Positions 18,108-26,881 of a DNA stretch of 64,000 nucleotides are shown piece by piece; position 1 is the stretch's first letter; each line of letters begins with the position of its first letter. The translations under genes and the position numbers were made by a program. The stretch is from Halochromatium roseum (GTDB lineage Bacteria > Pseudomonadota > Gammaproteobacteria > Chromatiales > Chromatiaceae): contig NZ_NHSH01000010.1 in NCBI RefSeq assembly GCF_016653315.1, forward strand, positions 1 through 64,000. Reading direction: 5' to 3'. The notes beneath the pieces are model-generated. The model saw nothing but the letters and a program-made list of their open reading frames with translations. It was not told where the DNA came from and did no database searches.

Positions 18108-18633
18108 CGGTGCGGTGGAGGCTCAGTGCGCTGCTCATCGGGCGAGTGTAGCGCAGGGGAGTATCCGCAGACACCCGCTCAGCAAGGAACGCAAGAGCCT
18201 CCGAAGCGCGCACTCCGGGGCTGGATGGTCAAAGCCCGCGATCAGACCTCTGCCCCAATCCGCCAATACAGCCCGATCAGCGCCTCCTCCAAACCACGCG
18301 CAAACCCCACCGCATCCATCAACGCCGAGGCCTGCATCCGCGCCCTGAGCTCCTTTCCCATCTCGCATCGGTGAACGTGGAAGCTCACGACCTGATGGCT
18401 CATCAATCCAAACCTTGGCAACCGTGCAGCGCGTGACGGCGCAGGTTTGCGCAACAGGGCGCGATGTCACGACATCGTCACCTCGCCTACAAAAAGTCGC
18501 AACGATCCTGTGCCAGTCTACTGCGCGGCGGGCCCGCGAGAGCCCCCAGTTGCATTCGGTGACGGCGACCGCGAATCCGCATCGAATGATGCCCAAACCC
18601 TCTGATCGCTCGAACCAAATAACGAGGTCAATT
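18108..18633. other. intergenic region upstream of phoA and the Rpn gene
   Basis: This 526-bp divergent region holds the SPINDLY-type relic listed separately and otherwise no gene. At 18463-18476 there is a perfect palindrome GATGTC-AC-GACATC that also contains two TGTCA/CGTCA half-sites 11 bp apart, a loose resemblance to a Pho box about 165 bp before phoA. The match is too weak to call a PhoB site. Confidence 0.3.
18242..18349 (-). pseudogene. relic of a SPINDLY/OGT-type glycosyltransferase C-terminus
   Basis: An isolated stretch of 35 codons ending in a stop resembles the very C-terminus of GT41 (O-GlcNAc transferase, SPINDLY-like) proteins, which typically end with an LRxRMxxSPLxDxxRFARxLEAAYRxMWRRW-like pattern; here it reads LRARMQASALMD then FARGLEEALIGLYWRI. 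No domain precedes it. I interpret it as the leftover of a deleted gene. The match is from memory of the family pattern and short, so confidence is moderate to low. Confidence 0.4.
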
Positions 18634-20364
18634 ATGTTGTCAAATCCTCGAGCCATTCGGCGCACGATATGCGCCTCAACCATCACCTGCCAATTGCTGT
18701 TCGCCTCCAGCACCTTCGCGACGCCGGTCAAGAATGTCATTGTCCTGATTCCGGACGGAAATCACACATCTATCCAGACGGTGGCGCGCTGGTACGTCGG
18801 ACAGCCCCTCGCACTCGACGAAATGGGGGCCGGCACCATGTCGACGGATATGGCCAACTCGGTGATCACCGGCTCGGCAGCCGCCGGCACGGCCCAGTCG
18901 ACCAGTTACAAAACGACGGTCCGCTTCCTCGGCATCGGCCCGCGCCCCGATGATGCGCTCAGCACCTACCAGCTTCCGGAAGGCATCCCGGTGCTGGGCG
19001 AGGAGGCGGGATGGAACTGGCTCGCTTACCGGCCACTCGCGACCGTCCTCGAGGGCGCACAGCAAGTCGGAAAGGCCACCGGGCTCGTCTCCACCTCGCG
19101 GATCACCCATGCCACCCCGGCCAGCTACGCGGTGCATGTCGATGACCGCGGCAAAGACAACGAGATCATGGAGCAGCTCGTCTATCAAGGCCTAGACGTT
19201 GCCTTTGGCGGTGGCGGCCGACACTTGCTGCCCGAGAGCGAGGGGGGACACCGCACGGACGGGGAGAACCTCGTCGAAGTGCTCGAACAGCGCGGCTATC
19301 AGTTGCCAACGACTGCAGCGGCGCTCGCAGGGCTCACCAGCGGCCGTGCATGGGGTATGTTCGCAAGCAGCCACATGATGCCCGATCTGGATCGGCGTTA
19401 CCGCTTGAGTCAAGGTGAGCAGGTCACCGAGCCCTCGCTGGCGGAGATGACCTCCAAGGCCATCGAGCTGTTGTCGCAAGACCCAGACGGCTTCTTCCTC
19501 GTGGTCGAGGCCAGCCAAGTCGACTGGGGCGGCCATGCTACGGACCCCGCCTACATGCTGCACGACTTTCTTGCATTCGATGACGCCGTCCGCGTCGCAC
19601 TCGAGTTCGCCAAGCAGGATGGCGAGACGCTGCTGCTTGGCGCGCCGGACCATAATACCGGCGCCATGACCATCGGTAACTGGTCGACTAGCAGCGCCTA
19701 CACGGATATCTCAGTGGAACAACTGCTCGATCCGCTGCGGGGCATGAAGGTCACCTCGGGTTATCTCGCGGACCAGTTACCAGACGAGCCTGACGCCGCT
19801 GCAATCAAGGCGACCGTCACGGAATACTGGGGCATCGCGCTGAGCGACGAGGATGTGGCCTGGATCCAAAGCGAGGCCGAGTCGGTCGGCTACGCCTATG
19901 CCATCGCCAAGGTCGTCAGCGCCAACCACACCGTCTTTGGCTGGACGACCCATGGTCACACCGGCGAAGACGTCACGCTCTGGAGCTACGGTCCGATGGC
20001 CCCGATCGGCCAGATCGATAACACCGATCTCGGACGCGCCGTGGCCAATGCGTTCGCGCTCAATCTCGACCTCGGCGACCCTCAGGGGCTGAATCAGTCA
20101 CTCTTCATCGACGCCGAGGAGGCATTCCCGGGCCGCACCCGCACTGATCTGTCTGACCCTGAGAACCCGGTGCTAGAAATCGCGAATTGGCGTCTTCCGG
20201 CGAACAAGGATGAAATGCTATCCCCCCAACAGCGCATCTGCCAGTTCGAAGGGCTGACGGTCTATGCGCCAGAGGCCAACAATGGCTTCGGGCGCTGGTT
20301 CATTCCTCGAGCCGCCATCGAGGTCGGTAACAACCCGAGCCTTCAGTCTCGCGCATGCCGTTGA
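18634..20364 (+). CDS. phoA: alkaline phosphatase
   Basis: Exported phosphomonoesterase of 576 residues. A signal peptide (about 1-29, ending SSTFAT) is followed at once by VIVLIPDG with metal ligand Asp41. The nucleophile region reads TGSAAAGTA with Ser81; the Asp that precedes this Ser in E. coli PhoA is Gly80 here. Later metal-site motifs are VEASQVDWGGHATDP, APDHNTG and the HGHTGEDVTLWSYGP block. The C-terminal 60 residues after NPVLEIANW are unlike PhoA cores. The ATG at 18634 has GAGG nine bases upstream; a frame that opens at 18415 would bury the signal peptide. Expected to work in the periplasm or outside. Loss of the Asp beside the Ser may alter kinetics but does not remove a zinc ligand. 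Confidence 0.9.
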   Translation: MLSNPRAIRRTICASTITCQLLFASSTFATPVKNVIVLIPDGNHTSIQTVARWYVGQPLALDEMGAGTMSTDMANSVITGSAAAGTAQSTSYKTTVRFLGIGPRPDDALSTYQLPEGIPVLGEEAGWNWLAYRPLATVLEGAQQVGKATGLVSTSRITHATPASYAVHVDDRGKDNEIMEQLVYQGLDVAFGGGGRHLLPESEGGHRTDGENLVEVLEQRGYQLPTTAAALAGLTSGRAWGMFASSHMMPDLDRRYRLSQGEQVTEPSLAEMTSKAIELLSQDPDGFFLVVEASQVDWGGHATDPAYMLHDFLAFDDAVRVALEFAKQDGETLLLGAPDHNTGAMTIGNWSTSSAYTDISVEQLLDPLRGMKVTSGYLADQLPDEPDAAAIKATVTEYWGIALSDEDVAWIQSEAESVGYAYAIAKVVSANHTVFGWTTHGHTGEDVTLWSYGPMAPIGQIDNTDLGRAVANAFALNLDLGDPQGLNQSLFIDAEEAFPGRTRTDLSDPENPVLEIANWRLPANKDEMLSPQQRICQFEGLTVYAPEANNGFGRWFIPRAAIEVGNNPSLQSRACR

Positions 20365-20845
20365 TGCAGACTCGCGGTATCGCGAAGCTGCCAAACAGGG
20401 CGCACACCCAAAAGCCGCTCCATCGGCTTTGATGCGAGCGGCGATGAGCGCGCGCAGGACATCCTGCCGCGCTCCCATCTAAGGAGGATGCACGCTGAGA
20501 ACCTCCAGTGGGAGGACTCTTGAAGATCTAGTCTATTCCGGGTTAATCTTCAGTCCAGGTATACGAAAGATACCCTCGATCCTTCTGAAGTTCCTACCTC
20601 GTTCGAGCAGATGTTGTGGAGATAGCACGGAATGCGATTCATATCTAGGATTTCAGGCTATTTTGCCTCTCGATCCAACCGCCCCTCCCTTACATCAACA
20701 TTTGCTCTGACTGCGGGCTTGAGCCATCCGGCCTCAGTCCTGCATCAGGCTCTGTCCACTACTTCACTTGCCGCTTGTCAGCACAGCAAAGCACAGCAGC
20801 ATGGCAGAGCCGCATCTCTCCCATCGTCCTCCAAAGAGGTAAGCT
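20365..20845. other. intergenic region before the 916-residue RTX gene
   Basis: No convincing gene in 481 bp. At 20472-20520 an AAGGAGG lies directly against an ATG of an 11-codon frame and is faced by CCTCC/GGGAGG hairpin sequence, more likely chance than a leader peptide because the spacing is zero. The last 20 bp carry AGAGG, the Shine-Dalgarno sequence of the following gene. Confidence 0.3.
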
Positions 20846-23596
20846 ATGCCTGACCGCCATCATGATATCCCGCTCGAACACCTTCAGATCATGGCCCAGT
20901 GGAGTCCGCAGGACTGGGCCTATGCATCTGGAGATAATTATTTCTTTTCAGATGTTTGGGCCAACGAGTCAATTACCGGCGCTGGACTCCAAAATATCAA
21001 CCCCGCCGTCGTCGACTGGTGGCTCAATGACTCTGGGGCAACCGACATTGTTGCCGCAACCGACATCAAAGGCTCGGCCCTGATGGGCTCACTGCGCGAC
21101 CTTGCAGAGGGACTCTCAAAGAATCTGTATGGCGACCAAGCGGTGCTGGCACAAGTCGATCCCGATTGGAGCAGCGACGCTGCCCATATGACGGCCGGAT
21201 TTGCCTACGACCAGGGCTACTTCGAGGCACTGGGGGCTTGGCACGGAGCGATCGACTTTAATGCTCAGACGGGACTCAATGAAATTTACTGGCCTGCGAC
21301 GCTGCCTGGCACCTGGATCGGAACCGGTGGAACTGGCGATAACCGCTTCGTCGCTATTGAAGACGTTGATGGTTATACCTGGTTATTTGGCCACGTTGAT
21401 GAAACCTCAGGCAGCTTTTCCGATGCCGACCCACTTCAGCAAGGAGAACAGCTCGGTGTTGAGGTCGATTATTCACCAAGCAGTCCGCATGTCAACCTAG
21501 AAGTTTTGCTCGATGTCGACCCTTCGGTAGCCTCCCTCGCCTGGTGGGATGGTGATAACGGCGCCACCGCTGCAGACATAGAACGTGACGTAGCGTTGTT
21601 CGGCTTGGCTGGAGATAGATATGTTAGCCCACTGCAACGCTTTTTTGAGCTCGAGATGCAGGCTGAAGTCTTCGACAACATGGCCCCCCCAGGCGGTAAT
21701 ACAGGCGGGGCCAACGCAGCCTTCGATCCTTTCGATGGCGAGCAGCCACAACTCTTGCTCGATGCCCTATTGGCTGAAAACAGCGGCATCACCATTGACA
21801 CTCAGACTGTCACCTATGTCGGGGCGGATGGGCAGGCATCGTTCTACAATGGCAGCATCCCTGATCTCGGCATTGGCCCTGGGATCCTGCTCACCTCAGG
21901 CGATGGCACGCCACCGCTGACCAACACAGAAGGTGGTTATAGTATCAGCCACAACGGAGCGGGCGATCCGCGCCTAGACTTGGTTGCCCAAGCTGCCTTT
22001 TCAGGTGCGGGAGAAACGAATGATGCCAATAGCCTAGAATTCGATTTTACAGTCGATGAAGGCCTCAAAGGCATCCGTCTCGACCTCGTTTTTGGCTCAG
22101 ATGAGTACCCCGAGTACTCAAACTCCTCATTTATTGATATCGCATCTGTCTTTATCAATGGCCAAAATGTAGCGCTCTTCAACAACCAAACGGATCAACC
22201 GCTCAGCGTTATTGACAAGAATCTGGAGATTGGAAATTTTCGAGATAATGCAGGCAATATTCTCGATATCGAGTACGATGGAGTTTCCGAAGACATCACC
22301 ATCATTGCGCCTGTGCAAGCCGGCGTAAACACGCTAACCATTGCCATTGCCGATACTGGGGATCACATTTTAGACTCAGCCCTGTTTCTGAGTAACCTAA
22401 CCGGCTCTGCAACAGGGGGTGCTGGCCTCTCTAAGGTGGTCGCTGCTGCAAGCGACAACGGAGAAGAACTGACTGGCAGCACCGACAACGAGGTTTTCGA
22501 TGGCGGTGATGGCGACGACATCATCGATCCGGTGGGTGGCAACAATGTCATCAACGCTAAAGGCGGCAATGATAAGATCAAAGGTGGCGTTGGCGATAAC
22601 GAGATCGATGGCGGCGAAGGATTTGACCAGGTGATTTACGAGGGCTTCCTCTCTAGTGATTTCCCTATCAAGGTCCTCGCCAACGGCTTCATCCAGATCG
22701 GCAGTAACACGGATTTTGTGATCAATGTTGAAGAGGCCGTCTTCGATGATCAGACCATTGATTTAACCGCACTGAGTGCACCAGCTGGAAATACTCCAGC
22801 ACCCACTCCTGGACCCTCGCAACCCGTCATTGACGAAGAAGGACCGGTTGATGATCCGGTTGCAAGTCCACCCCGATCAACCCCGCCTGAGACACCGGGA
22901 TTTGTCGTCCTGCGCGGAGGTGCTGGAGACGACCAGCTCACTGGCACTGAAGCGGCTGACATCCTCATCCCAGCAGGTGGAAACAACACGTTGACAGGGG
23001 GCGCCAATATTGATGTTGCACTCTTTGCTGCAGCGGACGCGAATACGACCATCGATCGGAGCAATCCCGATAGGGTCATTGTGAGTGATTCCGCAGGTAG
23101 CCACCAGGTGGCCAATGATGTTGAGATCCTTGCCTTTTCCAATGGGCTGATGACCTTAACCCGGCCTGGAAGCGCAACCATGATCGATGGTGCGCTGCCA
23201 TTGATGGAGAGCTTCTATCTCGCTCAGAATCCCGATGTGGCAGCCGCGATTGAAAGCGGACTCCTACCAAGTGCCGCGATGCACTTTAGCCAATTTGGGC
23301 TCAATGAAGGGCGTAACCCCAACCCTCTGTATAGCGAGCAACAGTATCTGCAAAACAATCCTGATGTCGCTGAGGCGGTTATAAACGGTCTTTACACATC
23401 AGGCCTGCAGCATTATGCCCTGTATGGCCAAGATGAGGCTCGTTTGACCAGCCCTTGGTTTGATCAAGCCGCTTATCTGGATGCTAATCCGGATGTCGCA
23501 GCTGCAGCACTTGACCCGACCGCGCATTTTCTGGAGTACGGTGCCCAAGAGGGCCGTCCAGGATTTGTTTATGATGTCGGACTCTTAGGTCTCTAA
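20846..23596 (+). CDS. RTX exoprotein: degenerate M23-like domain, choice-of-anchor L domain, NPDV repeats
   Basis: Predicted type I secreted protein of 916 residues with no signal peptide. Residues 110-225 resemble an M23 (LytM) peptidase: AWHGAID (His133, Asp137), WLFGHVD (His183) and HVNLEV (His215, Asn217). The second His of the usual HxH zinc motif is Asn, so the site is probably dead or altered. Residues 300-525 are a choice-of-anchor L domain (LTSGDG, LVFGSDEYPEY). RTX-like glycine/aspartate stretches follow at about 550-590 (NDKIKGGVGDNEIDGG) and 690-725 (LRGGAGDDQLTG), with a Pro-rich linker between. The end carries three roughly 40-residue repeats with YLxxNPDV and HxxxxG motifs. 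The ATG has AGAGG six bases before it. Export by the exporter at 12-13.8 kb is inference. Confidence 0.85.
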   Translation: MPDRHHDIPLEHLQIMAQWSPQDWAYASGDNYFFSDVWANESITGAGLQNINPAVVDWWLNDSGATDIVAATDIKGSALMGSLRDLAEGLSKNLYGDQAVLAQVDPDWSSDAAHMTAGFAYDQGYFEALGAWHGAIDFNAQTGLNEIYWPATLPGTWIGTGGTGDNRFVAIEDVDGYTWLFGHVDETSGSFSDADPLQQGEQLGVEVDYSPSSPHVNLEVLLDVDPSVASLAWWDGDNGATAADIERDVALFGLAGDRYVSPLQRFFELEMQAEVFDNMAPPGGNTGGANAAFDPFDGEQPQLLLDALLAENSGITIDTQTVTYVGADGQASFYNGSIPDLGIGPGILLTSGDGTPPLTNTEGGYSISHNGAGDPRLDLVAQAAFSGAGETNDANSLEFDFTVDEGLKGIRLDLVFGSDEYPEYSNSSFIDIASVFINGQNVALFNNQTDQPLSVIDKNLEIGNFRDNAGNILDIEYDGVSEDITIIAPVQAGVNTLTIAIADTGDHILDSALFLSNLTGSATGGAGLSKVVAAASDNGEELTGSTDNEVFDGGDGDDIIDPVGGNNVINAKGGNDKIKGGVGDNEIDGGEGFDQVIYEGFLSSDFPIKVLANGFIQIGSNTDFVINVEEAVFDDQTIDLTALSAPAGNTPAPTPGPSQPVIDEEGPVDDPVASPPRSTPPETPGFVVLRGGAGDDQLTGTEAADILIPAGGNNTLTGGANIDVALFAAADANTTIDRSNPDRVIVSDSAGSHQVANDVEILAFSNGLMTLTRPGSATMIDGALPLMESFYLAQNPDVAAAIESGLLPSAAMHFSQFGLNEGRNPNPLYSEQQYLQNNPDVAEAVINGLYTSGLQHYALYGQDEARLTSPWFDQAAYLDANPDVAAAALDPTAHFLEYGAQEGRPGFVYDVGLLGL

Positions 23597-23605
23597 GTAG
23601 GTCGC

Positions 23606-23640
23606 GCGAGTGAATGCCGACCTTTGGCCTCTTCACTCGC
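23606..23640 (+). terminator. stem-loop downstream of the 916-residue RTX gene
   Basis: Perfect 9-bp inverted repeat GCGAGTGAA (23606-23614) and TTCACTCGC (23632-23640) with a 17-base loop that itself contains GCC/GGC. It begins 10 bp after the stop codon. There is no T-run, so it is either a weak terminator or an mRNA 3'-end stabiliser. Confidence 0.45.
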
Positions 23641-23814
23641 AACCTCCCCTGAAAAGGGACCCATACGGCCTCCAAACCGCGGTGCAACTGCACTCATGGC
23701 TTGCGTCTAGCAACAGCGAGAGCGCCTGATCGGGTCACCGAGCATCACTTCACCGCACGGCATGCCTCGACTTGGGCCACACTCAGGCCGGTGGCTGCGG
23801 GCGGACGTGCTCGA

Positions 23815-23840
23815 GCTTGGCCATCGGTGCGTTGGAGGCT
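23815..23840 (-). repeat. duplicated fragment of the Rpn gene start
   Basis: Twenty-six bases matching 25 of 26 positions at 18098-18123, the start codon and upstream leader of the Rpn gene. Read on the minus strand, ATGGCCAAGC is kept but the frame soon leaves Rpn-like sequence. It is a relic of a second Rpn copy or a recombination scar. Confidence 0.55.
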
Positions 23841-23870
23841 GCTACAGGCGGGAGCGCGGTGATGTCAGGT

Positions 23871-24161
23871 TCAGCGAACGTTCTCGACTTTGCTTTTGGT
23901 GTGCTTCCCACTCCAGGCGAGCCCCCTTTCTTTCGCCATCCTGCGCGCTTCTCGGAGCGCAGTCATGGGATGTTCGGGATTCCTCTTTTCCGCCTGGATG
24001 CGCTCAACCTCCAACAGAAAGCGGATATCTTCTTTGGCGTCCTTGAGCTGGCCCTTCAGTCGTTCCTGATCAAGCCAACGCTTGCCGATCAGGCTAGCGA
24101 CCCAAGCGGCGATCAGCGTTCCAGCAAACCCGATCCAGGCTGCCAAGACTTCCGGCTCCAT
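23871..24161 (-). CDS. small membrane-anchored protein with coiled coil, unknown function
   Basis: Unrecognised protein of 96 residues. A short periplasmic start (MEPEVLAA) leads into one membrane helix (WIGFAGTLIAAWVASLIG) and then a charged, probably helical cytoplasmic tail (LDQERLKGQLKDAKEDIRF). Such one-helix plus coiled-coil proteins are frequent in accessory DNA. The ATG at 24161 is preceded by GGAGG at close spacing, which supports it as a real gene; a longer frame from 24227 has no such support. It lies between two relic-rich spacers beside the S-layer-like gene. No function can be assigned. Confidence 0.5.
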   Translation of the reverse strand: MEPEVLAAWIGFAGTLIAAWVASLIGKRWLDQERLKGQLKDAKEDIRFLLEVERIQAEKRNPEHPMTALREARRMAKERGLAWSGKHTKSKVENVR

Positions 24162-24450
24162 CAAACCTCCAAACAATCCGCTAAAGCATTTACTGGTGCC
24201 TTTTCGCCTCAAGCCGCTTAGCCTCACTCGCAGCTGTCATAGCGCCCGAGGCTGCGGTCACGCGATGCTAATCTTGGGCGGCAGTGTCTGGTAGCCCGCT
24301 GTTGACCCCTTATTCACTATCACGAAAAGCCCCCGAAGCGCGAATCCTGCGGCTGGATAGTTGGTGCCTTAAAAATTTTGGCCATCAGCTTCTTCGCGTT
24401 TCGAAAGCCAGTATTGGCCGATTATCGAGAAGTAGAAAATTGACAGCCAC
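24162..24450. other. intergenic spacer
   Basis: No gene or strong site seen. Around 24320-24364 the sequence weakly resembles 18189-18235 (core CCGAAGCGCG and GGCTGGAT), possibly another remnant of the Rpn upstream region. Confidence 0.25.
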
Positions 24451-24681
24451 TTAGCGCCAAACTTTCTTTAAGACTGCGGTTTGATCAGCCCAAGTAACAT
24501 CATCCCAATCACGCCTTTTGGCATTGTCCTCAAACCAATCCCTTACCTTCTCCGTAAGGTTTTTGGCATCGTCGCCTGTATCTTTCTGATATAAATCAAG
24601 TACTGCCTCTCGTTCAAGCAGTATATGAGGTTGATTCGGCGAACGATCTTTAGGATCCGGCCATTCGTAGCGTCTTCCCAT
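24451..24681 (-). CDS. small charged protein of unknown function
   Basis: Unrecognised soluble protein of 76 residues, rich in Asp, Lys, Arg and Trp, with no signal peptide or membrane segment. The start is well supported: AAGGAG lies eight bases before the ATG. It sits immediately downstream of the S-layer-like gene on the same strand, and that gene's terminator T-run abuts its Shine-Dalgarno sequence, so its expression would depend on read-through or a promoter within the terminator region. The composition (LYQKDTGDDAKNLTEKVRDWFED) suggests a small helical protein. Function not known. Confidence 0.6.
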   Translation of the reverse strand: MGRRYEWPDPKDRSPNQPHILLEREAVLDLYQKDTGDDAKNLTEKVRDWFEDNAKRRDWDDVTWADQTAVLKKVWR

Positions 24682-24697
24682 TTTTGGACTCCTTAAT

Positions 24698-24726
24698 TAA
24701 AAAAACCCCCAGCCGAGACTGAGGGT
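24698..24726 (-). terminator. Rho-independent terminator of the S-layer-like gene
   Basis: On the minus strand CCCTCAG, a 6-base loop, CTGGGGG and then seven T. It lies about 50 bp after the stop of the 594-residue gene and directly in front of AAGGAG of the next small gene. Confidence 0.85.
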
Positions 24727-24772
24727 CTTTTGATGTACTGAGCGAACTCAGCGAAAGTTTATCCGGGGGCTA

Positions 24773-26557
24773 TTAGGAGACGAAATTAGTACCGCCCAGA
24801 TCAGAAACAGCAACACCAGTCAATTCGACAAGACCGTCCAGCGTGTTGAACGTCGCGCTACCATCATTGTCATCAAGTACATAGGTATTGCCGCTGTATC
24901 CGAACACCAAAGCGTTACCATTAGCGATACCAGCCGCAACACCGATTGCCGCAAACAGAGAGGCTTCGGCATCAATATTCGACTGCTCTGTATTAGTCGC
25001 CAACCGCGAAGCTGTAAGACCAGCCACATCAAGCACATCTTCCGCAGCGCTGAAGTCATCAACCGTGATCAGGCCAGCTTGGAAAGCAGCCTCGTCAGCA
25101 TTGAAAATGTTGCCGATTGCATTAATGTCTAAGGTATCGTTTCCGGCACCCAGGGTAATTGAACTCGCCTTATTCGACGGAGCAACTGTGCCAACCAAAA
25201 CAGCGACGTCGTTGCCAGAACCCATATTGACCGTCACATCATTGCCGACTTCAAGGTCAAAGGTGATCGTTTCACCACCTGCACCGCCTACATAAGACTC
25301 GAGATCACCGAATCCGCTTATGTCAGCTGAAAAGTTTCCCGAGGACTGCGATGAATTGACCGCGGTCACTCCACCGAAAGTGTTAAGCGTGAGTACGGAG
25401 TTATCCGAAATCCCGAGATTAAGTGTCGTGATATTAGCCACGCCAGTAACCGTCAACCCGGTCGCTGAGCCTGCTACATTACCCGAAATCGTCGCCGTTT
25501 CAAGACCTGCACCAGCGAGGGTGATTGTCGAGCCAGCATCAACACCATCCACAGCCGCGGCAATGGTCTTCTGCGTCCCGCTTGCGGCCGTAACTGTTTC
25601 GCCGGCCTGTGCCGCAGTTGCAGTTGCCCCAGTGCTTCTGAAGCCAGCGGTAACGCCTGCACCAACAGTGACATTGGCGAAGTCATCGGTGCCGTTGTTG
25701 TTATCGACTTGCCACAGTTGCTCGACACCTGTGTAAGCGTTTGACGTTAACAAGGTCGCACCAGCAGGATTAGTGGAAACATCCAGATTGATAATTTCAA
25801 TGCTATCGGTACCGGCACCGGCGGGTAGATCTGGGACATTAGAGCTGACAATGAGATTTAGGGTGTCTGTGCCACCCATGCCATTGGCGGTGTCACCTGT
25901 CTGGAATGTGGTATCCGTCGTTCCAACAATGCCAGTGAACGTATCGTTTCCGTTCGTACCGGTGAGGGTTTCGCCGGCCGCGGTTGTAAACGCGAAGGTT
26001 TGGCCACCTTCGTCAGGCGACAAGCTGCCAGAATCAATCGCCGTCTTGGCAGCATCAACAGTCGCCGGATCAGCGGTCACACTCGAAACAACAAGCTGCA
26101 GATTCGCCAGCGTATCAGCACTTTGCTGCTTATCAACACTGAAGTACGAAGCAACAGCCACCTTGTTCTGGAAAGCCGCAGCAATATCCGTGAATGCCGG
26201 ATCAACCTCCTCGGAATTCATCAGATAGTCCGAGGCCTCAAGCAGGATCTCACCCGCAGTCCAGCCCTGCTCAGCACGCGCCGTGAAGTGGGCGGCCGCG
26301 ATGTCATAGGCATCGGTACCCGAGGCGATACCCAGCATGCCAAGGGCGGTATCGATCTGCTGGGCCAGGGTATTGCGACCGGCGTACATGCCGTTGAAGA
26401 TCGCGGTGGCGGCCAGATCGTTAGCGAGCTGCACAAAGTCACCACCGCTGGCGGTGATGTTGTTGGCGAAATCGGTCAGGTTGTTTGCGCCGGGGGCCGC
26501 GTTGAACATGCCAACGGTCAGCGCGATGATGTTTTGCTGTTGAGCTTCGGTAATCAT
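24773..26557 (-). CDS. RsaA-like S-layer/RTX protein, type I secretion client
   Basis: Acidic, Thr/Ala/Gly/Asn-rich protein of 594 residues with almost no Lys, Arg or Cys and no signal peptide, typical of secreted S-layer proteins. Residues 1-180 are helical (MITEAQQQNIIALTVGMF, then LAQQIDTALGMLG), comparable to the LPS-binding N-terminus of Caulobacter RsaA. At about 190-240 comes the calcium-type stretch ETLTGTNGNDTFTG and NGMGGTDTLNLIV, closely like the RsaA block at the same place. Beta-strand repeats fill 240-480, and a C-terminal region from about 480 (SNKASSITLGAGNDTLDI, DDFSAAEDVLDVAGL) looks like a type I signal. GAGGAG precedes the ATG and a strong terminator follows, as expected for a highly expressed gene. 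S-layer role is inferred. Confidence 0.82.
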   Translation of the reverse strand: MITEAQQQNIIALTVGMFNAAPGANNLTDFANNITASGGDFVQLANDLAATAIFNGMYAGRNTLAQQIDTALGMLGIASGTDAYDIAAAHFTARAEQGWTAGEILLEASDYLMNSEEVDPAFTDIAAAFQNKVAVASYFSVDKQQSADTLANLQLVVSSVTADPATVDAAKTAIDSGSLSPDEGGQTFAFTTAAGETLTGTNGNDTFTGIVGTTDTTFQTGDTANGMGGTDTLNLIVSSNVPDLPAGAGTDSIEIINLDVSTNPAGATLLTSNAYTGVEQLWQVDNNNGTDDFANVTVGAGVTAGFRSTGATATAAQAGETVTAASGTQKTIAAAVDGVDAGSTITLAGAGLETATISGNVAGSATGLTVTGVANITTLNLGISDNSVLTLNTFGGVTAVNSSQSSGNFSADISGFGDLESYVGGAGGETITFDLEVGNDVTVNMGSGNDVAVLVGTVAPSNKASSITLGAGNDTLDINAIGNIFNADEAAFQAGLITVDDFSAAEDVLDVAGLTASRLATNTEQSNIDAEASLFAAIGVAAGIANGNALVFGYSGNTYVLDDNDGSATFNTLDGLVELTGVAVSDLGGTNFVS

Positions 26558-26881
26558 GTGGACGAGTCTCCTCGAAAATTGGACAACGTTGTCGAGACGA
26601 ACGGGCTAAAACGACATGTCTGATTTTAGCAACTTCGGGTGCCGTCAGCAGGACTGGGCCCCGCGAGATACCCGTTTCCTGGTAATGTCGAGCCAAGGAC
26701 ACCCAAGAAGTGTACCTTACATGCCTCAATATCCCATGCCTCAGCCGTAACTATGCCCCGAGTCTGAGGGATTTTGCAAGTTTTTTGGCGTAAAAAGACA
26801 ACAGTTTAATGTTGGGGTAAGGTTGTGGCCATGATTTGGGCGCAGCGGGCCTGATTTGGCGCGGGCTCAGGAGGTGCTGAG
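26558..26881. other. divergent intergenic region between S-layer-like gene and wzm
   Basis: This 324-bp region must hold the promoters of both the S-layer-like gene (minus) and the O-antigen transporter (plus). On the minus strand TAAAAT occurs about 80 bp before the ATG without a well-spaced -35. CCTCAG/CTGAGG arms near 26741-26776 could form a long-loop hairpin. No promoter can be named with confidence. Confidence 0.3.

Noticed and set aside
18463-18480. Possible Pho box upstream of phoA
   Set aside because: Two TGTCA/CGTCA half-sites 11 bp apart look right, but flanking consensus bases do not match and the same bases form a simple palindrome.
20472-20520. Short leader peptide (11 codons) with AAGGAGG and facing CCTCC hairpin
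   Set aside because: The Shine-Dalgarno sequence touches the ATG, leaving no spacing, and no downstream gene is close enough to attenuate.
20632-20853. 73-codon plus-strand frame before the RTX gene
   Set aside because: Ser-rich, no ribosome site, overlaps the real gene's start region; composition looks non-coding.
24320-24364. Similarity between 18189-18235 and 24320-24364
   Set aside because: Only about 70 percent over 46 bp by eye, with one 10-bp identical core; too weak to call a repeat family.
26600-26660. Sigma-54-like GGCAC...TTGC sequence upstream of the S-layer-like gene (minus strand)
   Set aside because: The GG-to-GC distance is 13 instead of 12 bases, so the element is out of phase for sigma-54.
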